Of a stretch of DNA of 64,000 nucleotides, positions 1 through 9,336 are shown one piece after another (the first letter of the stretch is position 1; every line of letters begins with the position of its first letter). Both the position numbers and the translations under genes were made by a program. The stretch spans positions 882,001 to 946,000 of the forward strand of contig NZ_CP047050.1 of assembly GCF_009799805.1 (NCBI RefSeq), written 5' to 3'. The stretch comes from Myroides phaeus (GTDB taxonomy: Bacteria; Bacteroidota; Bacteroidia; Flavobacteriales; Flavobacteriaceae). Under the pieces are notes generated by a model. That model was not told the origin of the DNA. It worked only from the letters and a program-made list of their open reading frames with translations, and ran no database searches.

Positions 1-312
1 CATTTTCTCTCCAACTTTCAATGAAGCGATACGTCCTGTTCTTTTTACAATAGAACCTTCTTTAATACCAACAGCACCACCTAATAATACAATACCAACA
101 TTGTCTTGCTCAAGGTTTTGTACCATTGCTTCTAATCCATTGTCAAATACAACAAGCTCTCCGTATTCTGCATTTGTTAACCCGTAAACACGAGCAACAC
201 CATCTCCTACTTCTAATACAGTTCCAACTTCCTCTAAAGAAGCTGCAGAGCTAAATCCAGATAACTGTTTCTTTAAAATCGCTGATATTTCAGCTGGTTT
301 AATTTCCGCCAT
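1..312 (-). CDS. atpA: ATP synthase F1 subunit alpha (N-terminal part only)
   Basis: The first 104 codons of the F1 alpha subunit, the non-catalytic nucleotide-binding subunit of the F1 head; the rest lies beyond the left edge of the window. The start MAEIKPAEISAILKKQL and the following region VGDGVARVYGL are the typical N-terminal beta-barrel segment of alpha. The nucleotide-binding P-loop is not in the window. It is the last visible gene of the minus-strand order atpB-E-F-H-A, with 41 bases between it and atpH, so it is co-transcribed. Confidence 0.97.
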   Translation of the reverse strand, partial: MAEIKPAEISAILKKQLSGFSSAASLEEVGTVLEVGDGVARVYGLTNAEYGELVVFDNGLEAMVQNLEQDNVGIVLLGGAVGIKEGSIVKRTGRIASLKVGEKM

Positions 313-353
313 TTTTATCTATGTTTATACACGAACATTCGTGCGGTGATTTT

Positions 354-890
354 TTAATTAATTAATTCTCTTTTTAAAACTTGTAATTGATTCGCAATTG
401 AAGCATTATATTGCTTATCTCCGATTCTAAGAATGAATCCACCTAAAATAGATGAATCAATATCATTAGTAATAATAATTTCTTTTGCTGGAGTTAAGCT
501 TTGAACTTTAGATAAAACTTTTTTCTCTAATACTTCGTCCATTGGAACGGCAGTTGTAACAACAACTTTTACTATACCCTTCAAAACATCGTATTGTTTT
601 TGAAACTCAACAGTAATAGCTTCCAAAATTTCGAATCTACTATTAGTTTTAAGTAACTTAAACAATTCTTTAGTCCCTTCTGAAACTGAAGCAAATACTT
701 CATTTAAAGCGCTGAATTTAATCTCATCATTAACAATTGGATTGTTAAGAAAAGTTTTCAATTCCTCACTTTGAGATATAGAATTAGAGATTAAGATCAT
801 ATCACTATTAATAGCTTCTGAATTTCCTTTTTCACAAGAAATCTCCAGCATTGCTTTTGCATATCTTGCAGCTGCTCTAGTGCCTACCAT
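354..890 (-). CDS. atpH: ATP synthase F1 subunit delta
   Basis: 178 residues, the normal length for the delta (OSCP) subunit that ties the peripheral b stalk to the top of F1. The N-terminal helical region (RAAARYAKAMLEI) and the C-terminal region with SILGGFILRIGDKQYNASI are both recognisable. It begins 12 bases after the atpF stop and is part of the atp operon. No unusual features. Confidence 0.97.
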   Translation of the reverse strand: MVGTRAAARYAKAMLEISCEKGNSEAINSDMILISNSISQSEELKTFLNNPIVNDEIKFSALNEVFASVSEGTKELFKLLKTNSRFEILEAITVEFQKQYDVLKGIVKVVVTTAVPMDEVLEKKVLSKVQSLTPAKEIIITNDIDSSILGGFILRIGDKQYNASIANQLQVLKRELIN

Positions 891-902
891 AATGATCTTT
901 TA

Positions 903-1403
903 TTAGTTTAATTTAACATCGTCTAACATTTTCTCAACCAATGCAGTTTGAGCTTCCTTGTTAGCTAATTGTTCTTTCAATAATTTTTCAGCGATTTCAA
1001 TTGAAATTGAAGCAAATTGGTTTTTCAAATCTACTACTGCTGCAGCTTTTTCGCTTGCAATTACAGCTTTAGCTTGAGAAATCATTTTTTCTCCTTGTGC
1101 TTCACCTTCAGCTTTAGCATCAGCAAGCATCTTTTCTTTTATCTCGCGAGCTTCTTTAATTAAAGAATCACGTTCTACACGTGCTTCAGCTAATAACTTT
1201 TCGTTATCTACTTTTAAATTAGCCATTTCTCTTTTAGCGTTTTCTGCAGCTGCTAATGCATCAGCGATACCCTCTTCACGAGCCTCTAAAGCATTTACAA
1301 TTGGTTTCCACGCGAATTTTCCTAAGACTACAATTAACACAACTAAGATGATTAATTGCCAGAAAAATAATCCAAAACTGAAATCGTTAATTAACTTATC
1401 CAT
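903..1403 (-). CDS. atpF: ATP synthase F0 subunit b
   Basis: 166 residues forming the peripheral stalk. A single N-terminal membrane helix (FFWQLIILVVLIVVLGKFAW, about residues 13-32) is followed by a long charged Ala/Glu/Lys-rich coiled coil, as in all b subunits. It lies between atpE and atpH. The 94-base gap on the atpE side holds a stable hairpin, listed separately. Confidence 0.97.
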   Translation of the reverse strand: MDKLINDFSFGLFFWQLIILVVLIVVLGKFAWKPIVNALEAREEGIADALAAAENAKREMANLKVDNEKLLAEARVERDSLIKEAREIKEKMLADAKAEGEAQGEKMISQAKAVIASEKAAAVVDLKNQFASISIEIAEKLLKEQLANKEAQTALVEKMLDDVKLN

Positions 1404-1447
1404 TATCTAAAATTATACTTTTTAATACCTATTTTGTTTAATTAAGA

Positions 1448-1480
1448 AGTTTATCTGCAACCAACCGTCGCAGATAAACT
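1448..1480 (-). promoter_or_regulatory. Intercistronic hairpin between atpE and atpF
   Basis: An inverted repeat with perfect 11-bp arms (1448-1458 and 1470-1480, AGTTTATCTGC / GCAGATAAACT on the transcribed strand) and an 11-base loop. No run of T follows on the minus strand, so it does not look like a terminator. A 3' hairpin right after atpE could protect that segment from decay or cause partial termination; both are inferences that fit the need for more c subunit than other subunits. Confidence 0.6.
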
Positions 1481-1497
1481 CTTTTAATTGTCTTGGA

Positions 1498-1710
<213 letters not shown>

Positions 1711-1747
1711 TTAAACAAATTTATTTTTATTCTACTTTTTCTATTGA

Positions 1748-2911
1748 TTAGTGTGCTTCATCATGCTCGTGCTCTTGCACTGCCATTCCAATGAATAAAG
1801 ATGATAACATTGTAAAGATGAAAGCTTGTAAGAAAGCTACTAAGATCTCTAATACAACTAAGAAAGTTGATAAGAAGAATCCGATTGAAGTTGCCCCTAC
1901 TGTTCCTAAAGCTTCTTTCATTACGAAAATAATAGCGATCAATCCAAATACTACTGAGTGACCAGCTGTAATGTTTGCAAATAAACGAACCATTAATGAG
2001 AAAGGTTTAATCAACGCTCCTAATAATTCGATTGGTGCTAACATAATTTTCATTGGAACTGGTACACCTGGCATCCAGAACATATGTTTCCAATAATCTT
2101 TGTTTGCTGAAAACTGTGTAATAATAAATGTTACGATTGCTAAACATGCTGTAACTGAAATACTACCTGTAACGTTAAACCCAAGTGGAGTTAACCCTAA
2201 TAAGTTCAAGATAAAAATCAAAAAGAATACTGTTAATAAGAACGGCATGAACTTTTTGTATTTAGCCTTTCCAATATTAGGCATAGCCATTTCGTCACGA
2301 ACATAAATTACTAATGGCTCAAGTACTCTTGAAAATCCTTTAGGTAAGTTATTTGGACCATTTTTGTATGTTTTAGCTAATCCTAAGAACAATACAAAAA
2401 TTAATATTGTAGTAAAAAATAATGATGCTACGTTTTTAGTAATAGAAAAATCCCAAGGTTTCTCATTTACAGGATGATGTGCCTCATCGTAAGTAATTGT
2501 CCCTTCAGCATCAGTTTTGTAGATTTTTCCGTGATAAAGCTTATAGAACTCTCCGTCTTTCTCAACTACTTTGTTTCCATAGTCAAATTCAGAAGACATA
2601 AAGATCTTAAGTCCATTATCAAATAAAATTACTGGTAAAGAAAAACCGTAATTTTTTCCTGTTTCTTCATTTGAGAAGAAAATAAACGAATAATCATCTG
2701 CTAAGTGATGTTGAATATGATCATTCACTTTCTCTTGTTGAGTTTTTTCAACAGCATGCTCTACGCTGCTTAAAGTTTCTTCAACAGATTGCTCAGTTTC
2801 CTGGATAGATTCTCCAAGTTCTTGAGTAGTCGTTTGTGCGTGTGAAAATACCGACGTTGCTGTAAAAATAACAGCTGCTAATAAATTCAGTGATGTCTTC
2901 AGAGTCACCAT
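1748..2911 (-). CDS. atpB: ATP synthase F0 subunit a, with N-terminal extension
   Basis: 387 residues, longer than the roughly 270 of E. coli. The extra part is a signal-peptide-like N-terminus (hydrophobic to about residue 25, ending SHAQ) and a hydrophilic segment of about 130 residues; this arrangement is common in Bacteroidetes. The membrane domain starts near residue 155 and contains the conserved MVRLFANITAGH segment, whose Arg is needed for proton transfer. The C-terminus is His/Glu-rich. A TACTTTTG box lies about 45 bases upstream, so the F0/F1 genes may also have their own promoter. Confidence 0.96.
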   Translation of the reverse strand: MVTLKTSLNLLAAVIFTATSVFSHAQTTTQELGESIQETEQSVEETLSSVEHAVEKTQQEKVNDHIQHHLADDYSFIFFSNEETGKNYGFSLPVILFDNGLKIFMSSEFDYGNKVVEKDGEFYKLYHGKIYKTDAEGTITYDEAHHPVNEKPWDFSITKNVASLFFTTILIFVLFLGLAKTYKNGPNNLPKGFSRVLEPLVIYVRDEMAMPNIGKAKYKKFMPFLLTVFFLIFILNLLGLTPLGFNVTGSISVTACLAIVTFIITQFSANKDYWKHMFWMPGVPVPMKIMLAPIELLGALIKPFSLMVRLFANITAGHSVVFGLIAIIFVMKEALGTVGATSIGFFLSTFLVVLEILVAFLQAFIFTMLSSLFIGMAVQEHEHDEAH

Positions 2912-2952
2912 ACCTTAACTTCTTGAATATTTGTGGTTCTTAAAATTTTGTG

Positions 2953-2960
2953 CAAAAGTA
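2953..2960 (-). promoter_or_regulatory. Candidate -7 box upstream of atpB
   Basis: TACTTTTG matches the Bacteroidetes TAnnTTTG element on the minus strand. I see no clear TTG at the -33 distance. It lies in the 106-base gap between the DUF6168 gene and atpB, where an internal promoter would let ATP synthase genes be expressed apart from sprE and bactofilin. Confidence 0.45.
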
Positions 2961-3017
2961 CAATAAATCTTAGATAATCATACCTTCTTGCGAAACTTTT
3001 TTTTATTAACTTTTTGG

Positions 3018-3416
3018 TTAGCTAACCTTCTTGTTTAAAATACTATACCCTACGAATGCGTCTCCGGCTAAGTAAATCAACACTATTAAGAGAAAATTAT
3101 ACTTAAAATTCTCATCAACTTGTTCACTATCTAATCCAGTTCTTGCAAACAGATAACTTGCGAATAATCGTAGTGTAATCAAGCCAAGGAATACGTATCC
3201 TAAATTATTTGGCATACTATTTTTGATTCCTGCTAAGGCAAATAAACTCGCTATTGAGAAAATATATTCGAAGCCATAAAAACTCGCTAATGAGTATCCT
3301 AAACTTTGAAATGATTCTCCAAAATTTGTAAAAGAGAAAATCGCAAAGTGCAATCCAAAACAGATTAAAAGCACAATACTTAGCTTAACACCAGTACTTA
3401 GTATTCCTTTGTCCAT
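3018..3416 (-). CDS. DUF6168-type small membrane protein of the atp operon
   Basis: 132 residues with about four hydrophobic segments (near residues 10-30, 40-63, 71-91 and 107-125). It overlaps the upstream atpZ/atpI-like gene by one base and precedes atpB, the position usually held by DUF6168 proteins in Flavobacteriia. The function is not known; by position it may help assemble the F0 sector, as proposed for AtpI/UncI. The family name rests on context and general character, not on a search. Confidence 0.75.
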   Translation of the reverse strand: MDKGILSTGVKLSIVLLICFGLHFAIFSFTNFGESFQSLGYSLASFYGFEYIFSIASLFALAGIKNSMPNNLGYVFLGLITLRLFASYLFARTGLDSEQVDENFKYNFLLIVLIYLAGDAFVGYSILNKKVS

Positions 3417-3631
3417 TAATTTTTATTTATTTGATTTACTTGTTTTATTACTTGGTACAAAGCTACTCCTACTCCTAATAAAGTACAAATTTTATTTGCC
3501 AACCCGTCAGGGAAAGAATATTTTTCATCTAACCAGGTGCCAAATATATGAAACAAATAAATAGTAATTCCCATTTGAAATGGCATTGTAATCAAACTTA
3601 ACCATTTATTTGGCCCTGAATTCTTATTCAC
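3416..3631 (-). CDS. AtpZ/AtpI family protein
   Basis: 71 residues with two membrane helices (about residues 10-31 and 45-65) around a short hydrophilic loop (GTWLDEKYSFPDG). This is the pattern of AtpZ/AtpI-type proteins encoded just ahead of F0 genes and linked to c-ring assembly or Mg/Ca transport. It overlaps the bactofilin gene by 8 bases upstream and DUF6168 by 1 base downstream, implying translational coupling. Confidence 0.85.
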   Translation of the reverse strand: MNKNSGPNKWLSLITMPFQMGITIYLFHIFGTWLDEKYSFPDGLANKICTLLGVGVALYQVIKQVNQINKN

Positions 3632-4043
3632 CTTTGTTTACTTTCTTTTTTGATTCTCCTTTTTCTTCCTTTTTATCCAAAGTGTTTACCGTATTACTCA
3701 TATCGCATTTTGCTTCTACAACAGCTCCAGATGCAACAGATAATCGGCCTACAAATAGATCTCCTTTCACAGTAGCAGTATCTGTAATATGAAGCAAATC
3801 ACTCACAAGCATCTTTCCTTCAACTATCCCCTCAATATCAGCATTCTCACACTCAACATTACCATAAACCTGAGCTTTAGGTCCAACAACAACCCTTCCT
3901 TTTACCTTTAAATTACCATACAAAACTCCATCTAAACGAAGATCCGTTACTGATTCAATATCTCCCCTAATAATAGTTTCTTCGATAATTCTATTTGTTC
4001 TACCTAATTGATCAATAGGACCACTTTTTGTTTTTTGAAACAT
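3624..4043 (-). CDS. Bactofilin (polymer-forming cytoskeletal protein)
   Basis: 139 residues with the right-handed beta-helix pattern of bactofilins: short repeats such as LRLDGVLYGNLKVKGRVVVG, VYGNVECENADIEG and VKGDLFVGRLSVASGAVVEA between residues 28 and 110, flanked by disordered charged tails. Bactofilins self-assemble without nucleotide into filaments that organise envelope or cytoskeletal processes. It starts 4 bases after the sprE stop and runs into the atp genes. Confidence 0.9.
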   Translation of the reverse strand: MFQKTKSGPIDQLGRTNRIIEETIIRGDIESVTDLRLDGVLYGNLKVKGRVVVGPKAQVYGNVECENADIEGIVEGKMLVSDLLHITDTATVKGDLFVGRLSVASGAVVEAKCDMSNTVNTLDKKEEKGESKKKVNKGE

Positions 4044-4047
4044 AATA

Positions 4048-6720
4048 TTACTCTTTTTTAGATTCTTGCTGGTCTATTTTTTCAAAAATCAAATATTCCT
4101 GCCAATTCTTTTTAATTTGAACTACTCCGTAGTTTTCTGAACTAATCGGTTTACTTGCGGAATCAAGTAAAGATGCGATACTCCTTGCCTCTTCCTTTGT
4201 TTTAAAGCCATGCAATACAAAAAACTCATCTCTGCTATTATATAAATCTTCTGAATACTTTATACCTCTACTGCTATTTTGATTGGCATATTGAAGAAAC
4301 TTACGACTCATTACTTGATTACTTGAGCTATTTTTATCATCTGCTAAAAACACAACTTTCCAACTTTTCGTTGGCTTTTCAGAGAATCTTTTACCTTCTA
4401 ATAAAGGAATTGTAGTTTCTAATAGTTTATTCGCCTCTCTACCTTCTGGAGACGAACTATAGGTCAATGCTACAAAATTCAATGCTTCTTTATAAGCTTC
4501 CAATCCATTAATATTTCCAATAACGTGAGCCTTTAGCAACTCCAGCTTACTTACATAACCTTCATCATCATATCTTTCTAATGCATCTTCTACCGCACGA
4601 TAAGTACCTTTATAATCCCCTTCATTATACAACTTATAAACTGTAGCATATACTTGCTCTGGTGATAAATCGTCTATTTTATCACTCGACATATTCTGTA
4701 GTAACTTAGCATATCTTGAATTTGGATAACCTGCAATAATACGGTCTTTGACCATAGCTGCTTTATAAATATCTACTTCACTATAAATTTTAAACAACTT
4801 ATATAAGCTTGGTAAAACAAGCCTTTCTGCTGGATCAAAAGTCAATAAAGACTCTAACTTATCACTTGCTAATTGATGTTTCTTAAAACGATCGTAATAC
4901 ATTGATCCTAATTGAAAATAAGCAAAATCACGATCTTTTTTCAATAGTGCGATTTCTTTTTCCTCGGTAGGTATTTTCTCTACGTATGAGTTTACATCAT
5001 AACGCGTATCAACAAAATCGGTTTGAATATCAATATTTTTATTCTTATCCTCAATAACTTCTTCTTGACTTGAAGCTAAATCTTCACTAAAGTCAGCACT
5101 ACTCCATCTCCAATTGTCTCTCAAAGGCCTATTACCCCATTTCTTTTTGAACTCTATTTTCCCATACGAAGTTGCTTGGGTGGAATAAAAGTAAAAGGAC
5201 GACTTTCCTGCTCCAAAACCAGTATTCTTTAAATCATATGCTTCACTTACAGCCTCTCCAAAATTTGCCATATTGAAGTAATCCTGATTTTTCTTTCCCT
5301 TCAAATTTGCTTGTAGTTTTCTAAAATCGCTCTTTCTCAGCTCGTCTATATAATTCTGGAAATAGGTAACACGTTGGTCTTCACTCATTGCTACTAACCT
5401 CAAAATACTATCATTAGTATTTGCAACCTTTTCATAAGCAACAACATCCCTTAAAGCATCTCTTCGCTTACTTATTCTAAAACGTTCTTTTGCTTTTTCA
5501 GGTAAAATTGATAAAGCACTATCATAATATTGTCCTGATAAGGCATAACCAGCATTGTTAAAGTAAATCTCAGCAATACTTACAAAGTTTTTAGCTTTTA
5601 ATTGCTCATCACCTTTGCTTCTTTTTACAGCTTCTTTTAAATATTCTAATGCTTTTGAACTATTATCTCCTTGGTCATAAAACAAACCAACTTGCCTATT
5701 TAAAACATCTAAAAAAGGTCTGTTTTCACGATCATTAAGCAATCTCTTATATTGCTTTAAAAAACTTACTGAATCGGTAATATTAACTGAGCCTATTTCA
5801 AATTGTTGTGCGTGAGAATGAATAATATAAGAACGAGGACTTTTGCGATTTAAGTCAATTACTTCTTGAAACATTTTACCTGCTTCAGCTTTTCGCCCTA
5901 ATTTGCCATATAGCTGTCCAAGAATAAACTTGTATCGTGAATACTCCTCTTTATCTTTCGTTAAATCAATTGCATTAATTAAGGGAGAAATCGCACTTGC
6001 ATAATCTTCAATATTGATATACGCTTGTGCTAAAGTAGCATTAGCATCTGCTTCTACTTGCTTTTTAAGTTTATCTTTTTTGCTGCGCAATAACTCTTTT
6101 AAATTTTTAATCGCAATGTCATCATAAGTAAGACGCACATTAGTCTTCTCTCTCCATACAGTCGCTTGATCGATTTTATCGCTATCTGGATACTTGTACA
6201 AAATATAATTAAATGCCTCTAAAGCAGGGATAAACCTGCCATCATAATACCTTGCTTTTCCCAATAAAAGATAAGCCTCATCCATTTGACTATTGCGTTC
6301 TCTACCCTTGATATACATAGAGTGCTTTTGAATAGCTTTGGCAGCCTTATCTTCTGCTCTTTCAAATCCAGTTCCACTATCTTCTTCTCCTTCTCCTGCA
6401 CTTTTACCGTCAATTTGTAAGTTTTCTAAAAGAGAGCCTTGCTTAGAATCAAGTGATCGGCCTGTTTTAAACTCTTTTTCAGGATCAACCTTAATATCAA
6501 TCCTCTCTATAGGTAATATGTCCCAAAAATCGTCAAAATACCCTTCTTTTAAACTGATTAGAGCATCTTCGTAGGCCAACTCTCCATTATATAGAATATT
6601 ATAACGTGTAGTCATTGCGTGGTACCCTCTATTGATTAATTTGTCCTTTTTCACAGAACAAGCCATGCCAACTAAGAGTAATACAACTACTGATAAATAT
6701 TTAATAAAATTGACTTTCAA
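4048..6720 (-). CDS. sprE: Type IX secretion/gliding lipoprotein SprE (PorW)
   Basis: 890 residues. A lipoprotein signal (hydrophobic stretch, then VGMAC at about residue 21) is followed by a tetratricopeptide-rich body, for example ALEAFNYILYKYPDSDKI and YKFILGQLYGKLGRKAEAG. The extreme C-terminus has an SPOR-like stretch (FFVLHGFKTKEEARSIASLL). Length, lipobox and TPR architecture fit SprE of Flavobacterium (PorW of Porphyromonas), a periplasmic component needed for type IX secretion. It is the first gene of the run that continues into bactofilin and the ATP synthase genes. I saw no perfect TAnnTTTG upstream. Confidence 0.88.
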   Translation of the reverse strand: MKVNFIKYLSVVVLLLVGMACSVKKDKLINRGYHAMTTRYNILYNGELAYEDALISLKEGYFDDFWDILPIERIDIKVDPEKEFKTGRSLDSKQGSLLENLQIDGKSAGEGEEDSGTGFERAEDKAAKAIQKHSMYIKGRERNSQMDEAYLLLGKARYYDGRFIPALEAFNYILYKYPDSDKIDQATVWREKTNVRLTYDDIAIKNLKELLRSKKDKLKKQVEADANATLAQAYINIEDYASAISPLINAIDLTKDKEEYSRYKFILGQLYGKLGRKAEAGKMFQEVIDLNRKSPRSYIIHSHAQQFEIGSVNITDSVSFLKQYKRLLNDRENRPFLDVLNRQVGLFYDQGDNSSKALEYLKEAVKRSKGDEQLKAKNFVSIAEIYFNNAGYALSGQYYDSALSILPEKAKERFRISKRRDALRDVVAYEKVANTNDSILRLVAMSEDQRVTYFQNYIDELRKSDFRKLQANLKGKKNQDYFNMANFGEAVSEAYDLKNTGFGAGKSSFYFYSTQATSYGKIEFKKKWGNRPLRDNWRWSSADFSEDLASSQEEVIEDKNKNIDIQTDFVDTRYDVNSYVEKIPTEEKEIALLKKDRDFAYFQLGSMYYDRFKKHQLASDKLESLLTFDPAERLVLPSLYKLFKIYSEVDIYKAAMVKDRIIAGYPNSRYAKLLQNMSSDKIDDLSPEQVYATVYKLYNEGDYKGTYRAVEDALERYDDEGYVSKLELLKAHVIGNINGLEAYKEALNFVALTYSSSPEGREANKLLETTIPLLEGKRFSEKPTKSWKVVFLADDKNSSSNQVMSRKFLQYANQNSSRGIKYSEDLYNSRDEFFVLHGFKTKEEARSIASLLDSASKPISSENYGVVQIKKNWQEYLIFEKIDQQESKKE

Positions 6721-6878
6721 AATTTTAGCTTTTACTTTAAAACTTGCTTCCCTTCGTTTTAGTATTCAACGAAATGTAAAAATACATTACTTTTCACAAT
6801 TAAATTAATTCTTTTTAAAAGAAACGAGTTCAAATCTTCTATTATCACTAAAATCTAAGTTCAATTACTTAAAGACAT

Positions 6879-6919
6879 AAAAAAAGCTCCTAACAAAACA
6901 ATGTTTGCAGAAGCTTTTT
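6879..6919 (-). terminator. Intrinsic terminator of the ABC exporter pair
   Basis: Arms 6881-6891 and 6909-6919 pair over 11 positions (one G-U), and on the minus strand a run of seven T follows. It lies 24 bases past the stop of the ABC ATPase gene. Confidence 0.8.
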
Positions 6920-6942
6920 AACTAACTAATTCAAAATTCAAT

Positions 6943-7641
6943 CTAACTATTGTGGAAAAAGGCTTCCAATTCTTGTAAAGACAATTCAGAAGTCAATACA
7001 TCTTTTTTAATATGACCTTTTTCTAAAGCGATGATACGATCAGATACTTCAAACGTATGTTGTAAATCATGGCTTGAAATGATTATCGTAACATTCCCCT
7101 CTTGTATTTTTACTTTTACTAATTCTTTTAATCTAATTTGTGTAGTAGGATCTAAATTTGCAAAAGGTTCATCAAGAATTACCAATTCTGGACTTCCTAA
7201 AAAAGCTGCTACAATTCCTATTTTCTTTTGATTTCCTTTTGAAAAATCACGAATATACTTGCGCTGATTCAATACTTCTTCGTTAAAGAAATATGCGTAC
7301 TGACCTACTTGGTCTATAATCTGTTCCTTTGTCAATCCTTTTAATTCTCCAACAAAAGAGAAATACTCTTCCGCTGTTAAGTAGCCAATTAAAAATGATT
7401 CATCTAAAAAAGCTGAAGTATAAGATTTCCAAGTTTCGGAATCACTAACATTCACACCCTTTGACAAGATATTCCCTGTTGACGGCTGAATTAAATCTAA
7501 CAACAAACTAAACAGAGTTGTCTTTCCTGCACCATTATTTCCAACTAACCCGATACTTTGTCCTTCTGGAATTTCTAAATGGTCTATGTTTAAAACCTCT
7601 TTTCCGTTGTAGCTTTTACTTATATTATTTACTGTAATCAT
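6943..7641 (-). CDS. ABC transporter ATP-binding protein
   Basis: 232 residues. Walker A is GNNGAGKTT (about residues 35-43), Walker B is LVILDEPFANLD and the H-loop is SSHDL. The signature motif is degenerate, FSKGNQKK instead of LSGGQ, a form seen in Bacteroidetes export ATPases. The neighbouring gene upstream, three bases away, encodes the membrane partner, so the two form one exporter. The substrate cannot be told from sequence. Confidence 0.93.
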   Translation of the reverse strand: MITVNNISKSYNGKEVLNIDHLEIPEGQSIGLVGNNGAGKTTLFSLLLDLIQPSTGNILSKGVNVSDSETWKSYTSAFLDESFLIGYLTAEEYFSFVGELKGLTKEQIIDQVGQYAYFFNEEVLNQRKYIRDFSKGNQKKIGIVAAFLGSPELVILDEPFANLDPTTQIRLKELVKVKIQEGNVTIIISSHDLQHTFEVSDRIIALEKGHIKKDVLTSELSLQELEAFFHNS

Positions 7642-7644
7642 AAC

Positions 7645-9117
7645 CTAACTTTTTTTATATGCTTGAATAGCACTATACTTTTCCTTTTTATATAACTTGA
7701 TAATTTGCTTAAAAAGATGCTTTCTAAAAATGATCCCTAAAACACCAAACAATACCAAAATTCCAATTCCTCCATTAAAACCAAAACTCATATTACCGAT
7801 CCAGAATAAAACTATTGGCAATACTAATTGTGGTATTGAAACTGCTATAACGCGAAGATTAAAGGCATTCTTATCTCCAAAAACATTCTTATTTGCAGTT
7901 AAATCTATTGGTGATTTCATAAAAGCTCCTCCAATCAAAACAATGAAACTTGAAATACCTATATTAAAAACGCCTACAGCTAAAATCATATAAAACAAAT
8001 TCATACTCTTGATGATATATATCGAACCACATAGAGTAGAAATTGCAGTACCTAACACAATCATTAACCATTTTGATTTTATATAGTCTATATACTTTAC
8101 ATTTTGTGTCATCAGTAATGGATAATATGCCGAATCCCAACTTGGTACATACTGACCATACATCATTAAAAAACCTCCAGTGACAAAATAAGCTATGAAA
8201 ACATACATTGTTAAGGATTCTTTCCCTTCTTGGCCTGACATTAAGAAAATAAAACCATAGAACAAGAACAATACACTCATCAAAACAGTTGTCTTAGCAC
8301 GCTTATTTCTTAATATCAGCTTAATATCATTCTTTAAGAATATTGCTTGTTGTCCAAAGCGATTCAGCCAATTTAATTCCTGTGTTTCTCCTTCTACTAC
8401 TTTCTCCCTAATTAAACTATCTAAATACATATTTTTACGATAATACATATAGGCAGCATAAACAGTACCTACTAATAATAGGATATAAACTACTACTGTT
8501 AATGGATATTTGTAGGCACTATAAAATATAGGTTGAGTAAAAACAGTTATATCAAACAAAGAATAATATTGCGCTAAACCTAATGAAATAACAATCGCCA
8601 AAACACTATAAAACACCTTCTTGTATAACTCCATTAAAATGATAAGAAAATGCATCGTTCCGATTAAACAATACATTGCTATTCCCCACCCTAAAGAAGG
8701 CAATACTCCATAACCTCTAATACAGCAAATGATGATAAAAGGAAGTAAGAAGAATAGTTGCATTAAATTAAATGCACTTAAAAAACTTCTACCTAAGAAA
8801 AATTTAATGATTTTGTCTCTTGCGATAGAAACAATAAGCAATGGTTTTAGATTTGCAACAGGCAATTTTTGAAGAAAAAATCGCATAGTAAACTCTGTCA
8901 TACAATAGTAAATCATAAACTGACTTGCTACCTCAATTGGATTTTGACCAGGTAACTCTTTCTCTACGAACTTTACTAAAGCGATTCCTAAAGTCAAGAA
9001 AACAAAACCAAAATACACTATTCCTAACCACTTTAAAATTGTGGTAACAGTATCAACGGAACTTGTACTTCCTCTCTTCTTTCTCTTCTTCTCTAAAGCA
9101 ATAAACATCTTTGTCAT
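7645..9117 (-). CDS. DUF5687-type ABC transporter permease
   Basis: 490 residues with about a dozen hydrophobic segments and a charged N-terminus (ALEKKRKKRG). The family is usually encoded beside an ABC ATPase in Bacteroidetes, as here with only 3 bases between the genes. It probably forms the membrane part of an exporter whose cargo is unknown. The DUF5687 assignment is from recall of the pairing and general look. A tiny reading frame and a terminator lie directly upstream. Confidence 0.8.
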   Translation of the reverse strand: MTKMFIALEKKRKKRGSTSSVDTVTTILKWLGIVYFGFVFLTLGIALVKFVEKELPGQNPIEVASQFMIYYCMTEFTMRFFLQKLPVANLKPLLIVSIARDKIIKFFLGRSFLSAFNLMQLFFLLPFIIICCIRGYGVLPSLGWGIAMYCLIGTMHFLIILMELYKKVFYSVLAIVISLGLAQYYSLFDITVFTQPIFYSAYKYPLTVVVYILLLVGTVYAAYMYYRKNMYLDSLIREKVVEGETQELNWLNRFGQQAIFLKNDIKLILRNKRAKTTVLMSVLFLFYGFIFLMSGQEGKESLTMYVFIAYFVTGGFLMMYGQYVPSWDSAYYPLLMTQNVKYIDYIKSKWLMIVLGTAISTLCGSIYIIKSMNLFYMILAVGVFNIGISSFIVLIGGAFMKSPIDLTANKNVFGDKNAFNLRVIAVSIPQLVLPIVLFWIGNMSFGFNGGIGILVLFGVLGIIFRKHLFKQIIKLYKKEKYSAIQAYKKS

Positions 9118-9189
9118 ACTTAGTCATTTCTTACATAAGTACACAACTTGTTAAAAATGTTACAGAAAAAATAAAAAAAACCAAAAAAA

Positions 9190-9220
9190 TAAAGTCATCT
9201 CGTTGATAAAGATGACTTTA
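9190..9220 (-). terminator. Intrinsic terminator after a 23-codon reading frame
   Basis: Perfect 11-bp arms (9190-9200 and 9210-9220, AGATGACTTTA on one side) with a 9-base loop; on the minus strand a run of seven T follows. The only thing on the minus strand that it can end is a short transcript from 9221-9340, since the next annotated gene to the right runs the other way. Confidence 0.75.
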
Positions 9221-9228
9221 AATAAAAT

Positions 9229-9300
9229 CTAAAAACCTAAAACTACATAATGATATATTATAATACTAACCAAAAATAATGCCAACAGCATAATTTTCAT
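9229..9300 (-). CDS. Possible 23-residue hydrophobic microprotein
   Basis: ATG to TAG reading frame of 23 codons: MKIM, then an almost wholly hydrophobic stretch (LLALFLVSIIIYHYVV), then LGF. It is one membrane helix long. The stop is 8 bases before a strong terminator on the same strand, which argues for a real short transcript. It could be a small membrane protein, a toxin-like peptide, or chance in AT-rich DNA. No similar protein is recognised. Confidence 0.35.
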   Translation of the reverse strand: MKIMLLALFLVSIIIYHYVVLGF

Positions 9301-9328
9301 TCTTTATTTAAAAATCACAAATAATTTT

Positions 9329-9336
9329 ATCTTTGC
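9329..9336 (+). promoter_or_regulatory. -7 box for the 9352 gene
   Basis: TATCTTTG, a perfect TAnnTTTG element, 15 bases before the ATG. The predicted start of transcription leaves a leader of about 10 bases. Confidence 0.6.
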
